From Halomonas beimenensis (lineage in GTDB: Bacteria; Pseudomonadota; Gammaproteobacteria; Pseudomonadales; Halomonadaceae), in the NCBI RefSeq assembly GCF_002549795.1, contig NZ_CP021435.1:1488001-1552000 (forward strand): 64,000 bases of DNA, read 5' to 3'. A model generated the notes under the pieces. That model worked only from the letters and a program-made list of their open reading frames with translations, ran no database searches and was not told the DNA's origin. A program made the translations under genes and the position numbers. Shown here in pieces: positions 18,868-28,153 of this stretch (position 1 is its first letter; each line of letters opens with the position of its first letter).

Positions 18868-19497
18868 ATGAGCTATATCGCGACGATCGATCCCGAACGG
18901 GCCGACGGCGAGGTGCTGGCGATGTACCGGCGTCAGCAGGCGCACTTCGGCTACCTGCCCAACTATGCCCGGGCGTTCAGCCATCGCCCGGACGTGATGG
19001 CCGCCTGGGCGAGCCTGCAGGCGACCATCCGCCGCCACGTGGCGCCCCGGCGCTTCGAGCTGGTGACCCTGGCCGCCGCCCGGGCCCTGGGCAACACCTA
19101 TTGCGCCCTGGCCCACGCCCGGGCCCTGGGCGAGCTGATGGACCCGGACGCCTGGCGCGAGGCGGTGACGGGGGAGGGCGAGGCGCTCGGCGAGGCGGAG
19201 CGGGCCATGATGGCCTTCGCCGGCAAGGTGGCCTGCCGGGCCCAGGCGGTGACGGCCGAGGACATCGACGAGCTGCGCGGTCACGGCCTGGCCGACGACG
19301 AGATCTTCGACCTCGTCGCCGTGGTGGCGGCCCGGGCCTTCTTCACCCGGATCCTGGATGGCGTGGGCGCCGAGGCGGACGCCGCCTATCGCGAGCTGCC
19401 CGCCGAGCTGGTCGAGGCGCTGACCGTGGGGCGCCCCATCGCCCCCACGGCGGCCACGGGGCTTTCGGCGGCCGGGCCGGCAGCCTCAGAGGGCTGA
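18868..19497 (+). CDS. AhpD-like/carboxymuconolactone decarboxylase-family protein
   Basis: A 209-aa all-helical protein of the peroxidase-related CMD superfamily. The core NTYCALAHARALGE matches the AhpD-type helix, but only one of the two CxxC cysteines remains, so peroxidase-partner activity is doubtful. Start ATG follows GGAGG. Its last 12 bp overlap the end of the convergent acoR-like gene. Role unknown; an enzyme of peroxide or ring-product handling is possible. Confidence 0.78.
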   Translation: MSYIATIDPERADGEVLAMYRRQQAHFGYLPNYARAFSHRPDVMAAWASLQATIRRHVAPRRFELVTLAAARALGNTYCALAHARALGELMDPDAWREAVTGEGEALGEAERAMMAFAGKVACRAQAVTAEDIDELRGHGLADDEIFDLVAVVAARAFFTRILDGVGAEADAAYRELPAELVEALTVGRPIAPTAATGLSAAGPAASEG

Positions 19498-21462
19498 CTG
19501 CTGATTGGGCGGCACGATGCCCAGGCGCTTCATGCGCCGATAGATGGTCGGGCGCGACAGCCCCAGTTCCCGGGCCACGGCGCTGATGTTCCAGCGGTGG
19601 CGGCGCAGGGCCTCCTCGAGCGGGTCCTCGCGGCCGGCCGGCCCCGCCCGGCCCCCGTCGATGCCCTCAGGAGAGTGCGCCGCGGGGTGGGCCAGGTGCC
19701 CGCTGATGCACTCCTCGGGCAGGTCGCCGACCACCACCTCGTCGTCCTCGCAGGTGGCCAGGGCGTAGCGCAGGGCGTTGTGCAGCTCGCGGATGTTGCC
19801 CGGCCAGGGATAGGCGAGCAGGGCGCTCATGGCGTCGCCGCGCAGCCGGACTCGCCGATCGCCGCGCTCGGCCTGGAGCTCCTCGAACAGCCGGCGGATC
19901 AGGTAGCCCTGGTCGGCCCGCTCGCGCAGCGGGGGCAGGCGCAGGCTGGCGCCGTTCAAGCGATAGAAGAGGTCCTCGCGGAAGCGGCCCAGGTCGATCA
20001 GCCCGCGCAGGTCGCGGTGGGTGGCGGCCACCACCCGCAGGTCGACCTTGAGGGGGCGGCTGGCGCCGATGGGCAGGACCTCCTGCTCGGCCAGCACCCG
20101 CAGCAGCCGGGTCTGCAGCTGCAGGGGCATGTCGCCGATCTCGTCGAGGAAGAGGGTGCCGCCGTCGGCCTGGGCGATCAGCCCCTTCATGCCCTTGCTG
20201 CGGGCGCCCGTGAAGCTGCCGGGCTCGTAGCCGAACAGCTCGCTCTCGATCAGCGATTCCGGCATGGCGGCGCAGTTGATGGCCACGAAGGGCTTGTCGC
20301 GGCGCCGGCTGGAATCGTGCAGGGCCCGGGCCATGCGCTCCTTGCCGGTGCCGGTCTCGCCGATCACCAGGATGTTGATGGGCTCGTTGCGCAGCCGGGC
20401 GGCCCGGGTCAGGGTGTCGCGCATCGCCGGGTCGTCGTCGGCCAGGGCCTCCAGCGGCGCCAGGCTGGCGTCCCGGCGGGGTGCCCGGCCGGCCGGGGCG
20501 CGGCGGCGCTGGGGCTCGATCAGGGTGGCGAAGTGCAGTTCGTGGTGACGGTGAGTGCGGAAGGCCCGCACCCGGTCGTCGCCGTAGTGCCGGCCGTCGA
20601 GGACTTCGCCGATCTCGGCGTCGAGCAGGTCCTGGACGTTCCAGTCCCGGAAGGGCCGGGCCTCGCCGGGCCCGGGCAGGGGCAGGTCGTGGTGGCGCAG
20701 CAACTTGCGCCCGGCGGTGTTGGCGGCCACCAGGGTGCCGTCCTCCTCGAGGGCGAGCAGGTAGCGTCGGTTGATCTGCACGAACTCCCGGGAACGATCC
20801 AGGCAGAGGATGTGGCGGCCGCCATAGCGCTGCAGGAAGTAGGCGTCCTCGATCATCCGCGCATAGTGCTTCACCACCTGCAGGGCGAAGGTCTGGGAGG
20901 CCTTGGACTCGGGGGACCGATAGGCCGAGATGTCGAGCACCGCCAGCAGCTGGCCGTCCGGGTCGAAGACCGGTGCCGCGGTACAGGTCAGGCGGATGTG
21001 GTGGGCGCTGAAGTGGTCGCTGTGATGGCAGGTCAGCGGCACGCGCTCCTGGATGCAGGTGCCTACCGCGCAGGTGCCGGCGTGCTCCTCGCTCCAGTCG
21101 GCCCCCAGGAAGAGGCCGGTGCGCTGGTGCTCGCGCTGGGCCTGGCGGTCGCCGAGGAACTGCACGGCGATCCCGCGGGCATCGGTGAGCAGCACCACGT
21201 AGTCCAGGGGCTGGACCTGGCGATGGAGCTGCTCCACCCCGGCCCGGGCCACCTGGATGAGGGCGTCGGCCTGGTCCTGGTGCTCGCGCAGGGTGCGATC
21301 GGGGACATAACGGGGCGGGCTGGGAGCGGCCGGGTCGAGCCCGAAGCGATCGATGCAGCGGCGCCAGGAGCGCTGGATCACCGCGTCCTCATCCCCCGAG
21401 GGCGCATCCAGCGAGCGCAGGATGGTCTGGACGTGCTGTCGCTGTGTCTGTGCGGTGCTCAT
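19486..21462 (-). CDS. acoR: sigma-54-dependent activator, AcoR type
   Basis: Enhancer-binding activator that should open the sigma-54 promoter of the divergent acetoin locus. The 658-aa protein has an N-terminal sensor part with a GAF-like block (about 75-210). Its AAA+ domain has Walker A GETGTGKE (368-375), the sigma-54 contact loop GSFTGA (415-420, Ser for the usual Ala) and Walker [11 protein letters not shown]-terminal Fis-type HTH reads [23 protein letters not shown] prefer the second ATG (21462) because AAAGG is 8 bases before it. Ligand by analogy: acetoin. Confidence 0.9.
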   Translation of the reverse strand: MSTAQTQRQHVQTILRSLDAPSGDEDAVIQRSWRRCIDRFGLDPAAPSPPRYVPDRTLREHQDQADALIQVARAGVEQLHRQVQPLDYVVLLTDARGIAVQFLGDRQAQREHQRTGLFLGADWSEEHAGTCAVGTCIQERVPLTCHHSDHFSAHHIRLTCTAAPVFDPDGQLLAVLDISAYRSPESKASQTFALQVVKHYARMIEDAYFLQRYGGRHILCLDRSREFVQINRRYLLALEEDGTLVAANTAGRKLLRHHDLPLPGPGEARPFRDWNVQDLLDAEIGEVLDGRHYGDDRVRAFRTHRHHELHFATLIEPQRRRAPAGRAPRRDASLAPLEALADDDPAMRDTLTRAARLRNEPINILVIGETGTGKERMARALHDSSRRRDKPFVAINCAAMPESLIESELFGYEPGSFTGARSKGMKGLIAQADGGTLFLDEIGDMPLQLQTRLLRVLAEQEVLPIGASRPLKVDLRVVAATHRDLRGLIDLGRFREDLFYRLNGASLRLPPLRERADQGYLIRRLFEELQAERGDRRVRLRGDAMSALLAYPWPGNIRELHNALRYALATCEDDEVVVGDLPEECISGHLAHPAAHSPEGIDGGRAGPAGREDPLEEALRRHRWNISAVARELGLSRPTIYRRMKRLGIVPPNQQSAL

Positions 21463-21559
21463 GGTCATGGCCTTTGGTCGGCGCGTCTGGGTCTTGTCGT
21501 TGTCCTGCTCTCAAGGTACGGGGCCCGCCCGGGCCCGGTGATTCGACCTTCGTCGCCCT

Positions 21560-21575
21560 CGTTACAGCTGTAACG
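21560..21575. promoter_or_regulatory. 16-bp palindromic upstream activating site
   Basis: CGTTACAGCTGTAACG is a perfect palindrome about 135 bp ahead of the -24 element, the usual enhancer distance, between acoR and the locus it faces. A degenerate neighbour (TGTAAACG...TTGTCACG) follows within 25 bp. It is the best candidate site for the Fis-type HTH of the adjacent activator. Near-copies occur at 58526-58555. Confidence 0.75.
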
Positions 21576-21709
21576 CTGCCTGTAAACGCGCTTGTCACGT
21601 CCAGTGTAATCCCCCGCGTTCCACCCGCCGCCTTTCCGCCCTGTCTCTCGCCTTCTGCGAGAAGGCTATCCCATTAAAAACAGCTGGTTATCCCGTTTTT
21701 GGTGAGTTC

Positions 21710-21725
21710 TGGCACGGAAGCTGCC
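21710..21725 (+). promoter_or_regulatory. sigma-54 promoter of the acetoin locus
   Basis: TGGCACG-GAAG-CTGCC gives GG and GC exactly ten bases apart and matches TGGCACG-N4-TTGCW at all but one or two positions. It lies 85 bp before the first gene of the locus and downstream of the palindromic site, with an AT-rich stretch (21670-21700) between that could bend or bind IHF. Confidence 0.85.
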
Positions 21726-21809
21726 TTGTCAGGGTGCGCGGCCTAGTGCCGCCCCGGCCACCGGGACGCGCCTCGCGCGCTTTCCAGGAACAACAAGAGG
21801 AGCCATGCC

Positions 21810-22328
21810 ATGATCCCTTCCCCCAAGGCGACGACGCTCAGCCGGCGTCGCTTCCTCACCCTCTCCGGGCAGGGCGCCCTGCTCGCCGGCGGCCTGGCGC
21901 TGGGCGCCGGCAGCCTCTGGCCGAGCTGGGCCCTGGCCGACCCGGATCTCGCCGCCGGCCTGCTGCGCCTGGGCCGCGACATCTACCCCCACGAGGCCAT
22001 CGCCGATCGCTTCTACCTCGAGCCGCTGCGCCCGCTGCTGGACAGCGACCGGACGCTGATCGCCGACGGCCTGGCCGATCTCGACCGCCGTGCCGAGGCG
22101 GCCCACGGCATGCGCTACGGCGAGATTCCCCGGGAGGCCGACCGGGTGGCGCTGCTGCGCGAGATCGAGGACGGCGACTTCTTCCAGAGGGTCCGCAACA
22201 CCCTGGTGGTCGGGCTCTACGACAACCCCGAACTGTGGGAGCCGCATTTCGGCTACGAGGGCGCCTCCTGGCAGCAGGGCGGTTACCTGCATCGTGGCTT
22301 CAACGACCTGGTGATCGACTGGCTGTGA
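21810..22328 (+). CDS. Tat-exported gluconate 2-dehydrogenase subunit 3-like protein
   Basis: Small partner subunit of a periplasmic membrane-linked GMC dehydrogenase. The 172-aa protein opens with a twin-arginine signal, SRRRFLTL at 11-18, a hydrophobic stretch and an ALA cleavage region. The rest resembles the gamma subunit that escorts GMC flavoproteins. The next gene, the GMC oxidoreductase, has no signal of its own, so the pair is probably exported together. An earlier ATG at 21805 is stopped after two codons. First gene after the sigma-54 promoter. Confidence 0.82.
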   Translation: MIPSPKATTLSRRRFLTLSGQGALLAGGLALGAGSLWPSWALADPDLAAGLLRLGRDIYPHEAIADRFYLEPLRPLLDSDRTLIADGLADLDRRAEAAHGMRYGEIPREADRVALLREIEDGDFFQRVRNTLVVGLYDNPELWEPHFGYEGASWQQGGYLHRGFNDLVIDWL

Positions 22329-22383
22329 GCCATCCCTCACGCCATGACGCGACAACAACAACCGAATCGAGAGGAGAGACGCC

Positions 22384-23964
22384 ATGACGACCCGCTTCGA
22401 CCACGACGACGACGGCGTGGTGGTGATCATCGGCTCCGGGGCCGGCGGCGGCACCCTGGCCCATGCCCTGGCCCGCAAGGGCATCAAGAGCGTGGTGCTG
22501 GAGGCCGGCAAGCGCTACCAGATGAACGACATCGAGAACGACGAGTGGGAGATGTTCAAGAAGATCTCCTGGCTCGACGAGCGCATCACCGCCGGGCCCC
22601 GACAGCTCACCGAGACCTTCCCCAACCTGCCGGCCTGGATCGTCAAGGGCGTGGGCGGCAGCACCATCCACTGGGCCGGCGTCTCGCTGCGCTTCCAGCC
22701 CCACGAGTTCCGCCTGCACAGCGAGGTCGGCGACATTCCCGGCGCCAACCTGCTGGACTGGCCGATCTCCTATGAGGAACTCGAGCCCTACTACGTGCGC
22801 GCCGAGCGCCACATGGGGGTGACCGGCGAGTCCACCGGCATGCCCTATCACCAGTGGAACAACAACTTCAAGGTGCTGGCCGCCGGCGCCGAACGGGTGG
22901 GCTACACCCAGCTGCGCGCCGGCCCCATGGCCATCAACACCCAGGAGTACGACGACCGCGGGCGCTGCATGCACGCCGGTTTCTGCATGCAGGGCTGCCG
23001 CTTCGGCGCCAAGTGGTCGACCATGTACACCGACATACCCCGCGCCGAGGCCACCGGCCTGTGCGAGGTGCGCCCGCGCGCGATGGCGCTGAGGATCGAG
23101 CACGACGCCGACGGCCGGGCCACCGGGGTGGTCTATGCCGACGGCGACGGCAACCGGCACCGCCAGCGGGCCCGGGCGGTGTGCGTGGCCGGCAACTCCA
23201 TCGAGTCGCCGCGCCTGCTGCTCAACTCCCATTCGTCGCTGTTCCCCGAGGGCCTGGCGAACTCGTCCGGCCAGGTGGGGCGCAACTACATGACCCACGC
23301 CACCAGCTGCATCTTCGGCGTGATGCCCAAGCCCGTGCACATGCACCGCGGCACCACCTTCGCCGGGATCATCTCCGACGAGGCGCGTCTCGATCGTTCC
23401 CGGGGCTTCGTCGGCGGCTACACCCTGGAGGTGATGTCGCTGGGGGTGCCCTTCTTCGCCAAGTTCATGGATCCCACCCACGCCGGCTGGGGGCGCGACA
23501 TCACCACCGCCCTGGACAAGTACGACCATCTCTCCGGGGTGTGGATCTGCGGCGAGGACCTCCCGGTGGAGCGCAACGGCATCACGCTGCACGACACCCG
23601 TCGCGACCAGCACGGCCTGCCGGTGCCCATCGTCTACAAGGGCGACCACCCCAACGACGAGAAGCTGCGCCGCCACGGCGAACAGCAGGCCCGGCGCTGC
23701 TACGAGGCCGCCGGCGCCGAGCGCATCTTCCACGTCCCGGACTTCCCCACCAGCCACAACGTGGGCACCAACCGCATGAGCGCGCGCCCCGCCGATGGCG
23801 TGGTCAACCGCTTCGGCCAGACCCACGACATCGACAACCTCTTCGTCTCCGACGGCAGCCAGTTCACCTCGAGCGGCGCCGAGAACCCGACCCTGACCAT
23901 CGTCGCCCTGGCGCTGCGCCAGGCCGACCACATCGCCGAGCGCATGCAGCGCCGCGAACTCTGA
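22384..23964 (+). CDS. GMC-family FAD oxidoreductase
   Basis: Flavin dehydrogenase of an alcohol or polyol, of the gluconate/sorbitol dehydrogenase group. The 526-aa protein has the FAD motif GSGAGGG (17-23), GVGGSTIHWAGVSLRF, and the C-terminal catalytic segment FPTSHNVGTNRMS followed by SSGAENPTLTI. No cytochrome c subunit is encoded beside it. In this locus the likely substrate is 2,3-butanediol, acetoin or a related vicinal diol; that is an inference from position. Preceded by GGAGAG. Confidence 0.85.
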   Translation: MTTRFDHDDDGVVVIIGSGAGGGTLAHALARKGIKSVVLEAGKRYQMNDIENDEWEMFKKISWLDERITAGPRQLTETFPNLPAWIVKGVGGSTIHWAGVSLRFQPHEFRLHSEVGDIPGANLLDWPISYEELEPYYVRAERHMGVTGESTGMPYHQWNNNFKVLAAGAERVGYTQLRAGPMAINTQEYDDRGRCMHAGFCMQGCRFGAKWSTMYTDIPRAEATGLCEVRPRAMALRIEHDADGRATGVVYADGDGNRHRQRARAVCVAGNSIESPRLLLNSHSSLFPEGLANSSGQVGRNYMTHATSCIFGVMPKPVHMHRGTTFAGIISDEARLDRSRGFVGGYTLEVMSLGVPFFAKFMDPTHAGWGRDITTALDKYDHLSGVWICGEDLPVERNGITLHDTRRDQHGLPVPIVYKGDHPNDEKLRRHGEQQARRCYEAAGAERIFHVPDFPTSHNVGTNRMSARPADGVVNRFGQTHDIDNLFVSDGSQFTSSGAENPTLTIVALALRQADHIAERMQRREL

Positions 23965-23978
23965 GCGGAGGATTCCCC

Positions 23979-24965
23979 ATGCAACCGACCCGCGAACAAC
24001 GGCTGTGGATGTATCGCCAGATGGTGACCAGCCGCCATCTCGAGGAGCGCATCGAGACGCTCTACATGGAGGGCAAGACCCCGGTGTTCAACATGGCCAA
24101 GGGGCCCATCCCCGGCGAGATGCACCTCTCCAACGGCCAGGAGCCCTGCGCGGCGGGCGTGTGTGCCCACCTCACGGCCGACGATGTCGTCACTGCCACC
24201 CACCGGCCGCACCACATCGCCGTGGCCAAGGGCGTGGACCTGGACGCCATGGTCGCCGAGATCTTCGGCAAGGCCACCGGCCTGGCCGGGGGCCGGGGCG
24301 GGCACATGCACCTCTTCGACGAGCGGGTGAACTTCTCCTGCTCGGGGATCATCGGCGAGGGCCTGGGCCCGGCGGTGGGCGCGGCCCTGTCCCGGAAGAT
24401 GCAAGGAAAGCCGGGCGTCGCCGTGGCCTTCCTGGGGGAGGGCGCCGCCAACCAGGGCGCCTTCCACGAGGCCCTGAACCTGGCCGCCGTCTGGCAACTG
24501 CCGGTGGTCTTCGTCATCGAGGACAACGCCTGGGGCATCTCGGTGGCCAAGCAGGCCTCCACCGCCGTGCCGCGCAACGACCGGCGGGCCGCCGCCTACG
24601 GCATGCCCGGCCATCACGTGGCCGACAACGACGTGGAGGGCGTGTTCGCCGCCGCCGGCGAGGCCATCGCCCGAGCCCGGGAGGGCCAGGGGCCGAGCCT
24701 GATCGAGATCGAGACCGCCCGGCTGGCCGGCCACTTCATGGGCGACGGCGAGGACTATCGCCCCGAGGGCGAGAAGGACGGGCTCAAGGCTCGGGACCCG
24801 ATCCCTCGCTACCGCGCCGCACTGCTCGAGGCCGGCCTGCTCGACGAGGCCGGCGATGCGTCGCTCGTTGCCGAGGCCCGGGAGCGCGTCGAGGCCGCCA
24901 TCCGCTTCGCCCAGGACAGCGAGTTCCTGCCCCCGGAGGCGGCGCTGGACACCGTCTTCGTCTGA
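23979..24965 (+). CDS. acoA: acetoin dehydrogenase E1 component, alpha subunit
   Basis: TPP-dependent cleavage of acetoin to acetaldehyde and a hydroxyethyl group carried to lipoamide. The 328-aa protein has the family pattern GRGGHMHLFD and the TPP/Mg site GEGAANQGAFHEALNLA...EDN. Start follows GGAG. The alpha and beta subunits are split by the butanediol dehydrogenase gene rather than adjacent. Pyruvate or branched-chain E1 is the alternative, but the butanediol dehydrogenase and AcoR context favours acetoin. Confidence 0.88.
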   Translation: MQPTREQRLWMYRQMVTSRHLEERIETLYMEGKTPVFNMAKGPIPGEMHLSNGQEPCAAGVCAHLTADDVVTATHRPHHIAVAKGVDLDAMVAEIFGKATGLAGGRGGHMHLFDERVNFSCSGIIGEGLGPAVGAALSRKMQGKPGVAVAFLGEGAANQGAFHEALNLAAVWQLPVVFVIEDNAWGISVAKQASTAVPRNDRRAAAYGMPGHHVADNDVEGVFAAAGEAIARAREGQGPSLIEIETARLAGHFMGDGEDYRPEGEKDGLKARDPIPRYRAALLEAGLLDEAGDASLVAEARERVEAAIRFAQDSEFLPPEAALDTVFV

Positions 24966-25004
24966 TCGGGCACCGGATCGACAACAACAACCAGGAGCAA
25001 TGCC

Positions 25005-26075
25005 ATGAACACGATGCAAGCGGCGGTCTGGCACGGCCGCCAGGACGTGCGCCTCGAGACGGTGCCGCGTCCCGCGGCCCCGGCGGCGGGCTGGGTCCAG
25101 GTGCGGGTCCACTGGTGCGGGATCTGCGGCTCCGACCTCCACGAGTACCTGGCCGGGCCGGTGTTCATCCCGGTCGACGCGCCGCATCCGCTCACCGGCG
25201 CCCAGGGCCGGTGCATCCTCGGCCACGAGTTCTGCGGCGAGATCGTCGCGGTGGGCGAGGGCGTGGAAGGGCTGGCGCCCGGCCAGCGGGTGGCCGCCGA
25301 TGCCTGCCAGCACTGCGGCGAGTGCGCCGACTGCCGGGAGGGCCGCTACAACCTCTGCGAGCGGCTGGCCTTCACCGGGCTGATGAACGACGGCGCCTTC
25401 GCCGAGTTCGTCAACGTGCCCGCCAACATCGTCTATGCGCTGCCCGAGGGGTTCCCCACCGAGGCCGGGGCGCTGATCGAGCCGCTGGCGGTGGGCATGC
25501 ATGCCGTGCGCAAGGCAGGTCGAGTGGCGGGGCGCAGCGTGGTGGTGGTCGGGGCCGGGACCATCGGCCTGTGCACCCTGATGTGCGCCCGGGCCGAGGG
25601 CGCGGCGCGGATCATCGTCCTGGAGATGTCCGCCGCCCGGAAGGCCAAGGCCCGAGAGGTGGGCGCCGACGTGGTGCTCGACCCCAGCGAGTGTGATGCC
25701 ATCGCCGAGATCCAGGCGCTCACCGGGGGACGGGGCGCCGAGCTGGCCTTCGAGTGCATCGGCCACAAGGACACCGCCAAGCTCGCCATCGATACCGTCC
25801 GCAAGGCCGGGCGGGTGGTGATGGTGGGCATCTTCGAGGAGCCCAGCGCCTACAACTTCTTCGAGCTGGTGGCCAGCGAGAAGGAGGTGGTCGGCTCGCT
25901 GGCCTACAGCGGCGAGTTCGCCGACGTCATCCGCCTGATCGACCAGGGCGTGCTGGACATCGAGCCGCTGATCACCGGGCGCATCACCCTGCCCGAGATC
26001 ATCGACAAGGGCTTCGAGGAACTGGTCCACCGCAAGGACCAGAACGTCAAGATCATCGTGCAGCCCGCCGCCTGA
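25005..26075 (+). CDS. 2,3-butanediol dehydrogenase (zinc-dependent MDR)
   Basis: NAD-dependent interconversion of 2,3-butanediol and acetoin. The 356-aa protein has catalytic zinc ligands in WCGICGSDLHEY (Cys38) and GHEFCGE. The structural zinc cluster is CQHCGECADCREGRYNLC and the nucleotide site is GAGTIGLCT. The block GLMNDGAFAEFVNVP is typical of BdhA-type enzymes. It lies between acoA and acoB, so diol is turned to acetoin in the same transcript that encodes acetoin cleavage. Confidence 0.9.
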   Translation: MNTMQAAVWHGRQDVRLETVPRPAAPAAGWVQVRVHWCGICGSDLHEYLAGPVFIPVDAPHPLTGAQGRCILGHEFCGEIVAVGEGVEGLAPGQRVAADACQHCGECADCREGRYNLCERLAFTGLMNDGAFAEFVNVPANIVYALPEGFPTEAGALIEPLAVGMHAVRKAGRVAGRSVVVVGAGTIGLCTLMCARAEGAARIIVLEMSAARKAKAREVGADVVLDPSECDAIAEIQALTGGRGAELAFECIGHKDTAKLAIDTVRKAGRVVMVGIFEEPSAYNFFELVASEKEVVGSLAYSGEFADVIRLIDQGVLDIEPLITGRITLPEIIDKGFEELVHRKDQNVKIIVQPAA

Positions 26076-26108
26076 GGCGGGCCGCCACGCCACCATCGAG
26101 GTGAAGAC

Positions 26109-27131
26109 ATGACTACCACGACTGCGACACGCAAGCTCACCATCGCCCGGGCCATGGCCGAGGCCACCGCCCAGGAGATGCGCGCCGACCCCAGCGTCTT
26201 CGTGATGGGCGAGGACGTGGGCCCCCTGGGCGGGGTGTTCGGCAACACCCGCGGGCTCCATGACGAGTTCGGTCCCGAACGCGTCCGCGACACGCCGATC
26301 TCGGAGACCGCCTTTATCGGCGCCGCCGTGGGCGCGGCCTCCGACGGCATGCGCCCCGTCGTCGAGCTGATGTTCGTCGACTTCTTCGGCGTGTGCATGG
26401 ATGCCATCTACAACCTGATGGCCAAGAACACCTACTTCTCCGGTGGCCGGGTCAAGGTGCCCATGGTGCTGATGACCTCCACCGGCGGCGGCTACTCCGA
26501 TGCCGGCCAGCATTCCCAGTGTCTCTACGGGACCTTCGCCCACCTGCCCGGCATGAAGGTGGTGGTGCCGAGCAACGCCTATGACGCCAAGGGGCTGATG
26601 ACCGCGGCGATCCGCGACGACAACCCCGTGGTGTTCATGTACCACAAGGCGCTGCAGGGCATGGGCTGGCTGGGCACCGAGAAGGGCGCCACCGTGCCGG
26701 TGCCCGAGGAGGCCTACACCGTCGAGATCGGCAAGGCCGCCGTGGTCCGCGAGGGCCGCGACCTGACCCTGGTCAGCCTGGGGGCCGGCGTGCATCACTG
26801 CCTGCGGGCGGCCGGGGCGCTGGAGGACGAGGGCTTCGACGTCGAGGTGGTCGACCTGCGAAGCCTCGTGCCGCTGGACCGCGAGACGGTGCGCGCCTCG
26901 GTGGCCAAGACCGGCCGGCTGATCGTGGTCGACGAGGACTACCACAGCTTCGGCGTCAGCGGCGAGATCATCGCCAGCGTGGTCGAGCACGACCATCGCC
27001 TCAAGTCCGCCCCGGCCCGGGTGGCCTACCCGGACATCCCGATTCCCTTCGCGCCGACGATGGAGCAGTGGGCCCTGCCCGATGCCGACAAGATCGTCGC
27101 CGCTTTCCATCAGATGCTGCTCAACGACTGA
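26109..27131 (+). CDS. acoB: acetoin dehydrogenase E1 component, beta subunit
   Basis: Forms the alpha2-beta2 E1 with AcoA. The 340-aa protein has the transketolase-like N-terminal half (GEDVGPLGGVFGNTRGL, DTPISE, GAAVGAASDGMRPVVELMFVDF) and the C-terminal half ending QWALPDADKIVAA. Ribosome site GAGG precedes the ATG. Full family length with no anomalies. Confidence 0.9.
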   Translation: MTTTTATRKLTIARAMAEATAQEMRADPSVFVMGEDVGPLGGVFGNTRGLHDEFGPERVRDTPISETAFIGAAVGAASDGMRPVVELMFVDFFGVCMDAIYNLMAKNTYFSGGRVKVPMVLMTSTGGGYSDAGQHSQCLYGTFAHLPGMKVVVPSNAYDAKGLMTAAIRDDNPVVFMYHKALQGMGWLGTEKGATVPVPEEAYTVEIGKAAVVREGRDLTLVSLGAGVHHCLRAAGALEDEGFDVEVVDLRSLVPLDRETVRASVAKTGRLIVVDEDYHSFGVSGEIIASVVEHDHRLKSAPARVAYPDIPIPFAPTMEQWALPDADKIVAAFHQMLLND

Positions 27132-27146
27132 ACGAGGAGACCCCCT

Positions 27147-27383
27147 ATGCAGACCGCGATTACCGTTCCCGAGGACCTCTGGGAAGGCGACGGCGAGGGC
27201 GTGATCACCGCCTGGCTGGTGAACGACGGCGCCGAGGTGGCCCAGGGGGACCTGGTGGCCGAGGTGATGGTCGAGAAGGCCCAGTACGAGATCGAGGCGC
27301 CCGTCTCCGGCGTGCTCGCCATCGCCAAGCAGGAAGACGAGGTGGTCGCCAAGGGCACCGCCATCGCCAGCCTGGAAGCCTGA
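27147..27383 (+). CDS. free-standing lipoyl-carrier domain
   Basis: A 78-aa protein consisting of one lipoyl domain. The lipoylation lysine is Lys44 in MVEKAQ, with the usual GEGVI and APVSG strands on either side. In ordinary acetoin and pyruvate complexes this domain is the N-terminus of E2. Here it is a separate gene 15 bp after acoB and 10 bp before the E2 catalytic gene. It would act as the swinging carrier between E1 and E2. Confidence 0.9.
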   Translation: MQTAITVPEDLWEGDGEGVITAWLVNDGAEVAQGDLVAEVMVEKAQYEIEAPVSGVLAIAKQEDEVVAKGTAIASLEA

Positions 27384-27393
27384 GGAGGTCGTC

Positions 27394-28140
27394 ATGACGA
27401 CACCGACCCAAGCCGCCGCCCCCGAGGGGGCGGCCGGCCGGCCGCGCGAGATCCCGCTGCGCGGGATGCGCGGCATGATCGCCGCCAGGATGCGCGAGAG
27501 CCTGCAATCCAGCGCCCAGCTCACCCACCATGCCGACGCCGAGCTCGGCGCGGTGACGGCCCTGCGCCGGCACTGCAGCGCGCGGGGCCTGCCGTCCCCC
27601 TCGGTGCAGGACGTCCTGCTGCGCCTGGTGGTGCAGACGCTGGTCGAATTCCCGGCGCTGAACGCCACCCTGGAGGACAACCGCATCACCCAGCATCCCG
27701 GGGTGCACCTGGGACTCGCCGTGCCGCTGCCCGACGACCTGCTGGTCGCGCCGGCGCTGTTCGACGCCCAGGACCTGGGCCTGGGGGCGCTGCCCGGGGC
27801 CCGCCGCGACCTCGTGGACAAGGCCCGTGCCGGCCGGCTCGGCGTGCGCGAGCTGACCGGGGCCACCTTCACGGTCTCCAACCTGGGGCGTTCCCGGGTG
27901 CACCACTTCACGCCCATCCTCAACGTGCCCCAGGTGGCCATCCTGGGCATCGGCGGCACCCAGTGGCGGGCCTTGCCGGACGAGGACGGCGGGATACGCC
28001 TGGCCGAGGTGATCGGCCTGTCGCTGACCTTCGATCATCGTGCGGTGAACGGGGCGCCGGCGGCGGCCTTTCTCGATAGACTGGGGGAGCGCATCGAGAC
28101 GCTCGCGCCCGATGCCTTCGACCACGAACTGATCCGTTGA
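27394..28140 (+). CDS. acoC: 2-oxo acid dehydrogenase-type E2 acyltransferase, catalytic domain only
   Basis: Moves the acetyl group from lipoamide to CoA. The 248-aa protein consists of the catalytic domain alone (starting IPLRGMRGMIAARMRES). It lacks both the lipoyl and the E1/E3-binding domains of normal E2. The active-site motif reads FDHRAVNG, with Asn where most E2s have Asp (HRxxDG). His is kept. The absence of a peripheral-subunit-binding domain means E1 and E3 must attach differently. No E3 gene is nearby. acoC is used by role only. Confidence 0.82.
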   Translation: MTTPTQAAAPEGAAGRPREIPLRGMRGMIAARMRESLQSSAQLTHHADAELGAVTALRRHCSARGLPSPSVQDVLLRLVVQTLVEFPALNATLEDNRITQHPGVHLGLAVPLPDDLLVAPALFDAQDLGLGALPGARRDLVDKARAGRLGVRELTGATFTVSNLGRSRVHHFTPILNVPQVAILGIGGTQWRALPDEDGGIRLAEVIGLSLTFDHRAVNGAPAAAFLDRLGERIETLAPDAFDHELIR

Positions 28141-28153
28141 TCCGGGGGACACC

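Noticed and set aside
18868..19497. The CMD-family gene as a true AhpD peroxidase partner
   Set aside because: The second cysteine of the AhpD CxxC motif is absent.
23700..27959. A 1419-residue minus-strand open frame across the acetoin locus
   Set aside because: It runs antisense to several well-recognised enzymes with strong motifs; a typical shadow frame.
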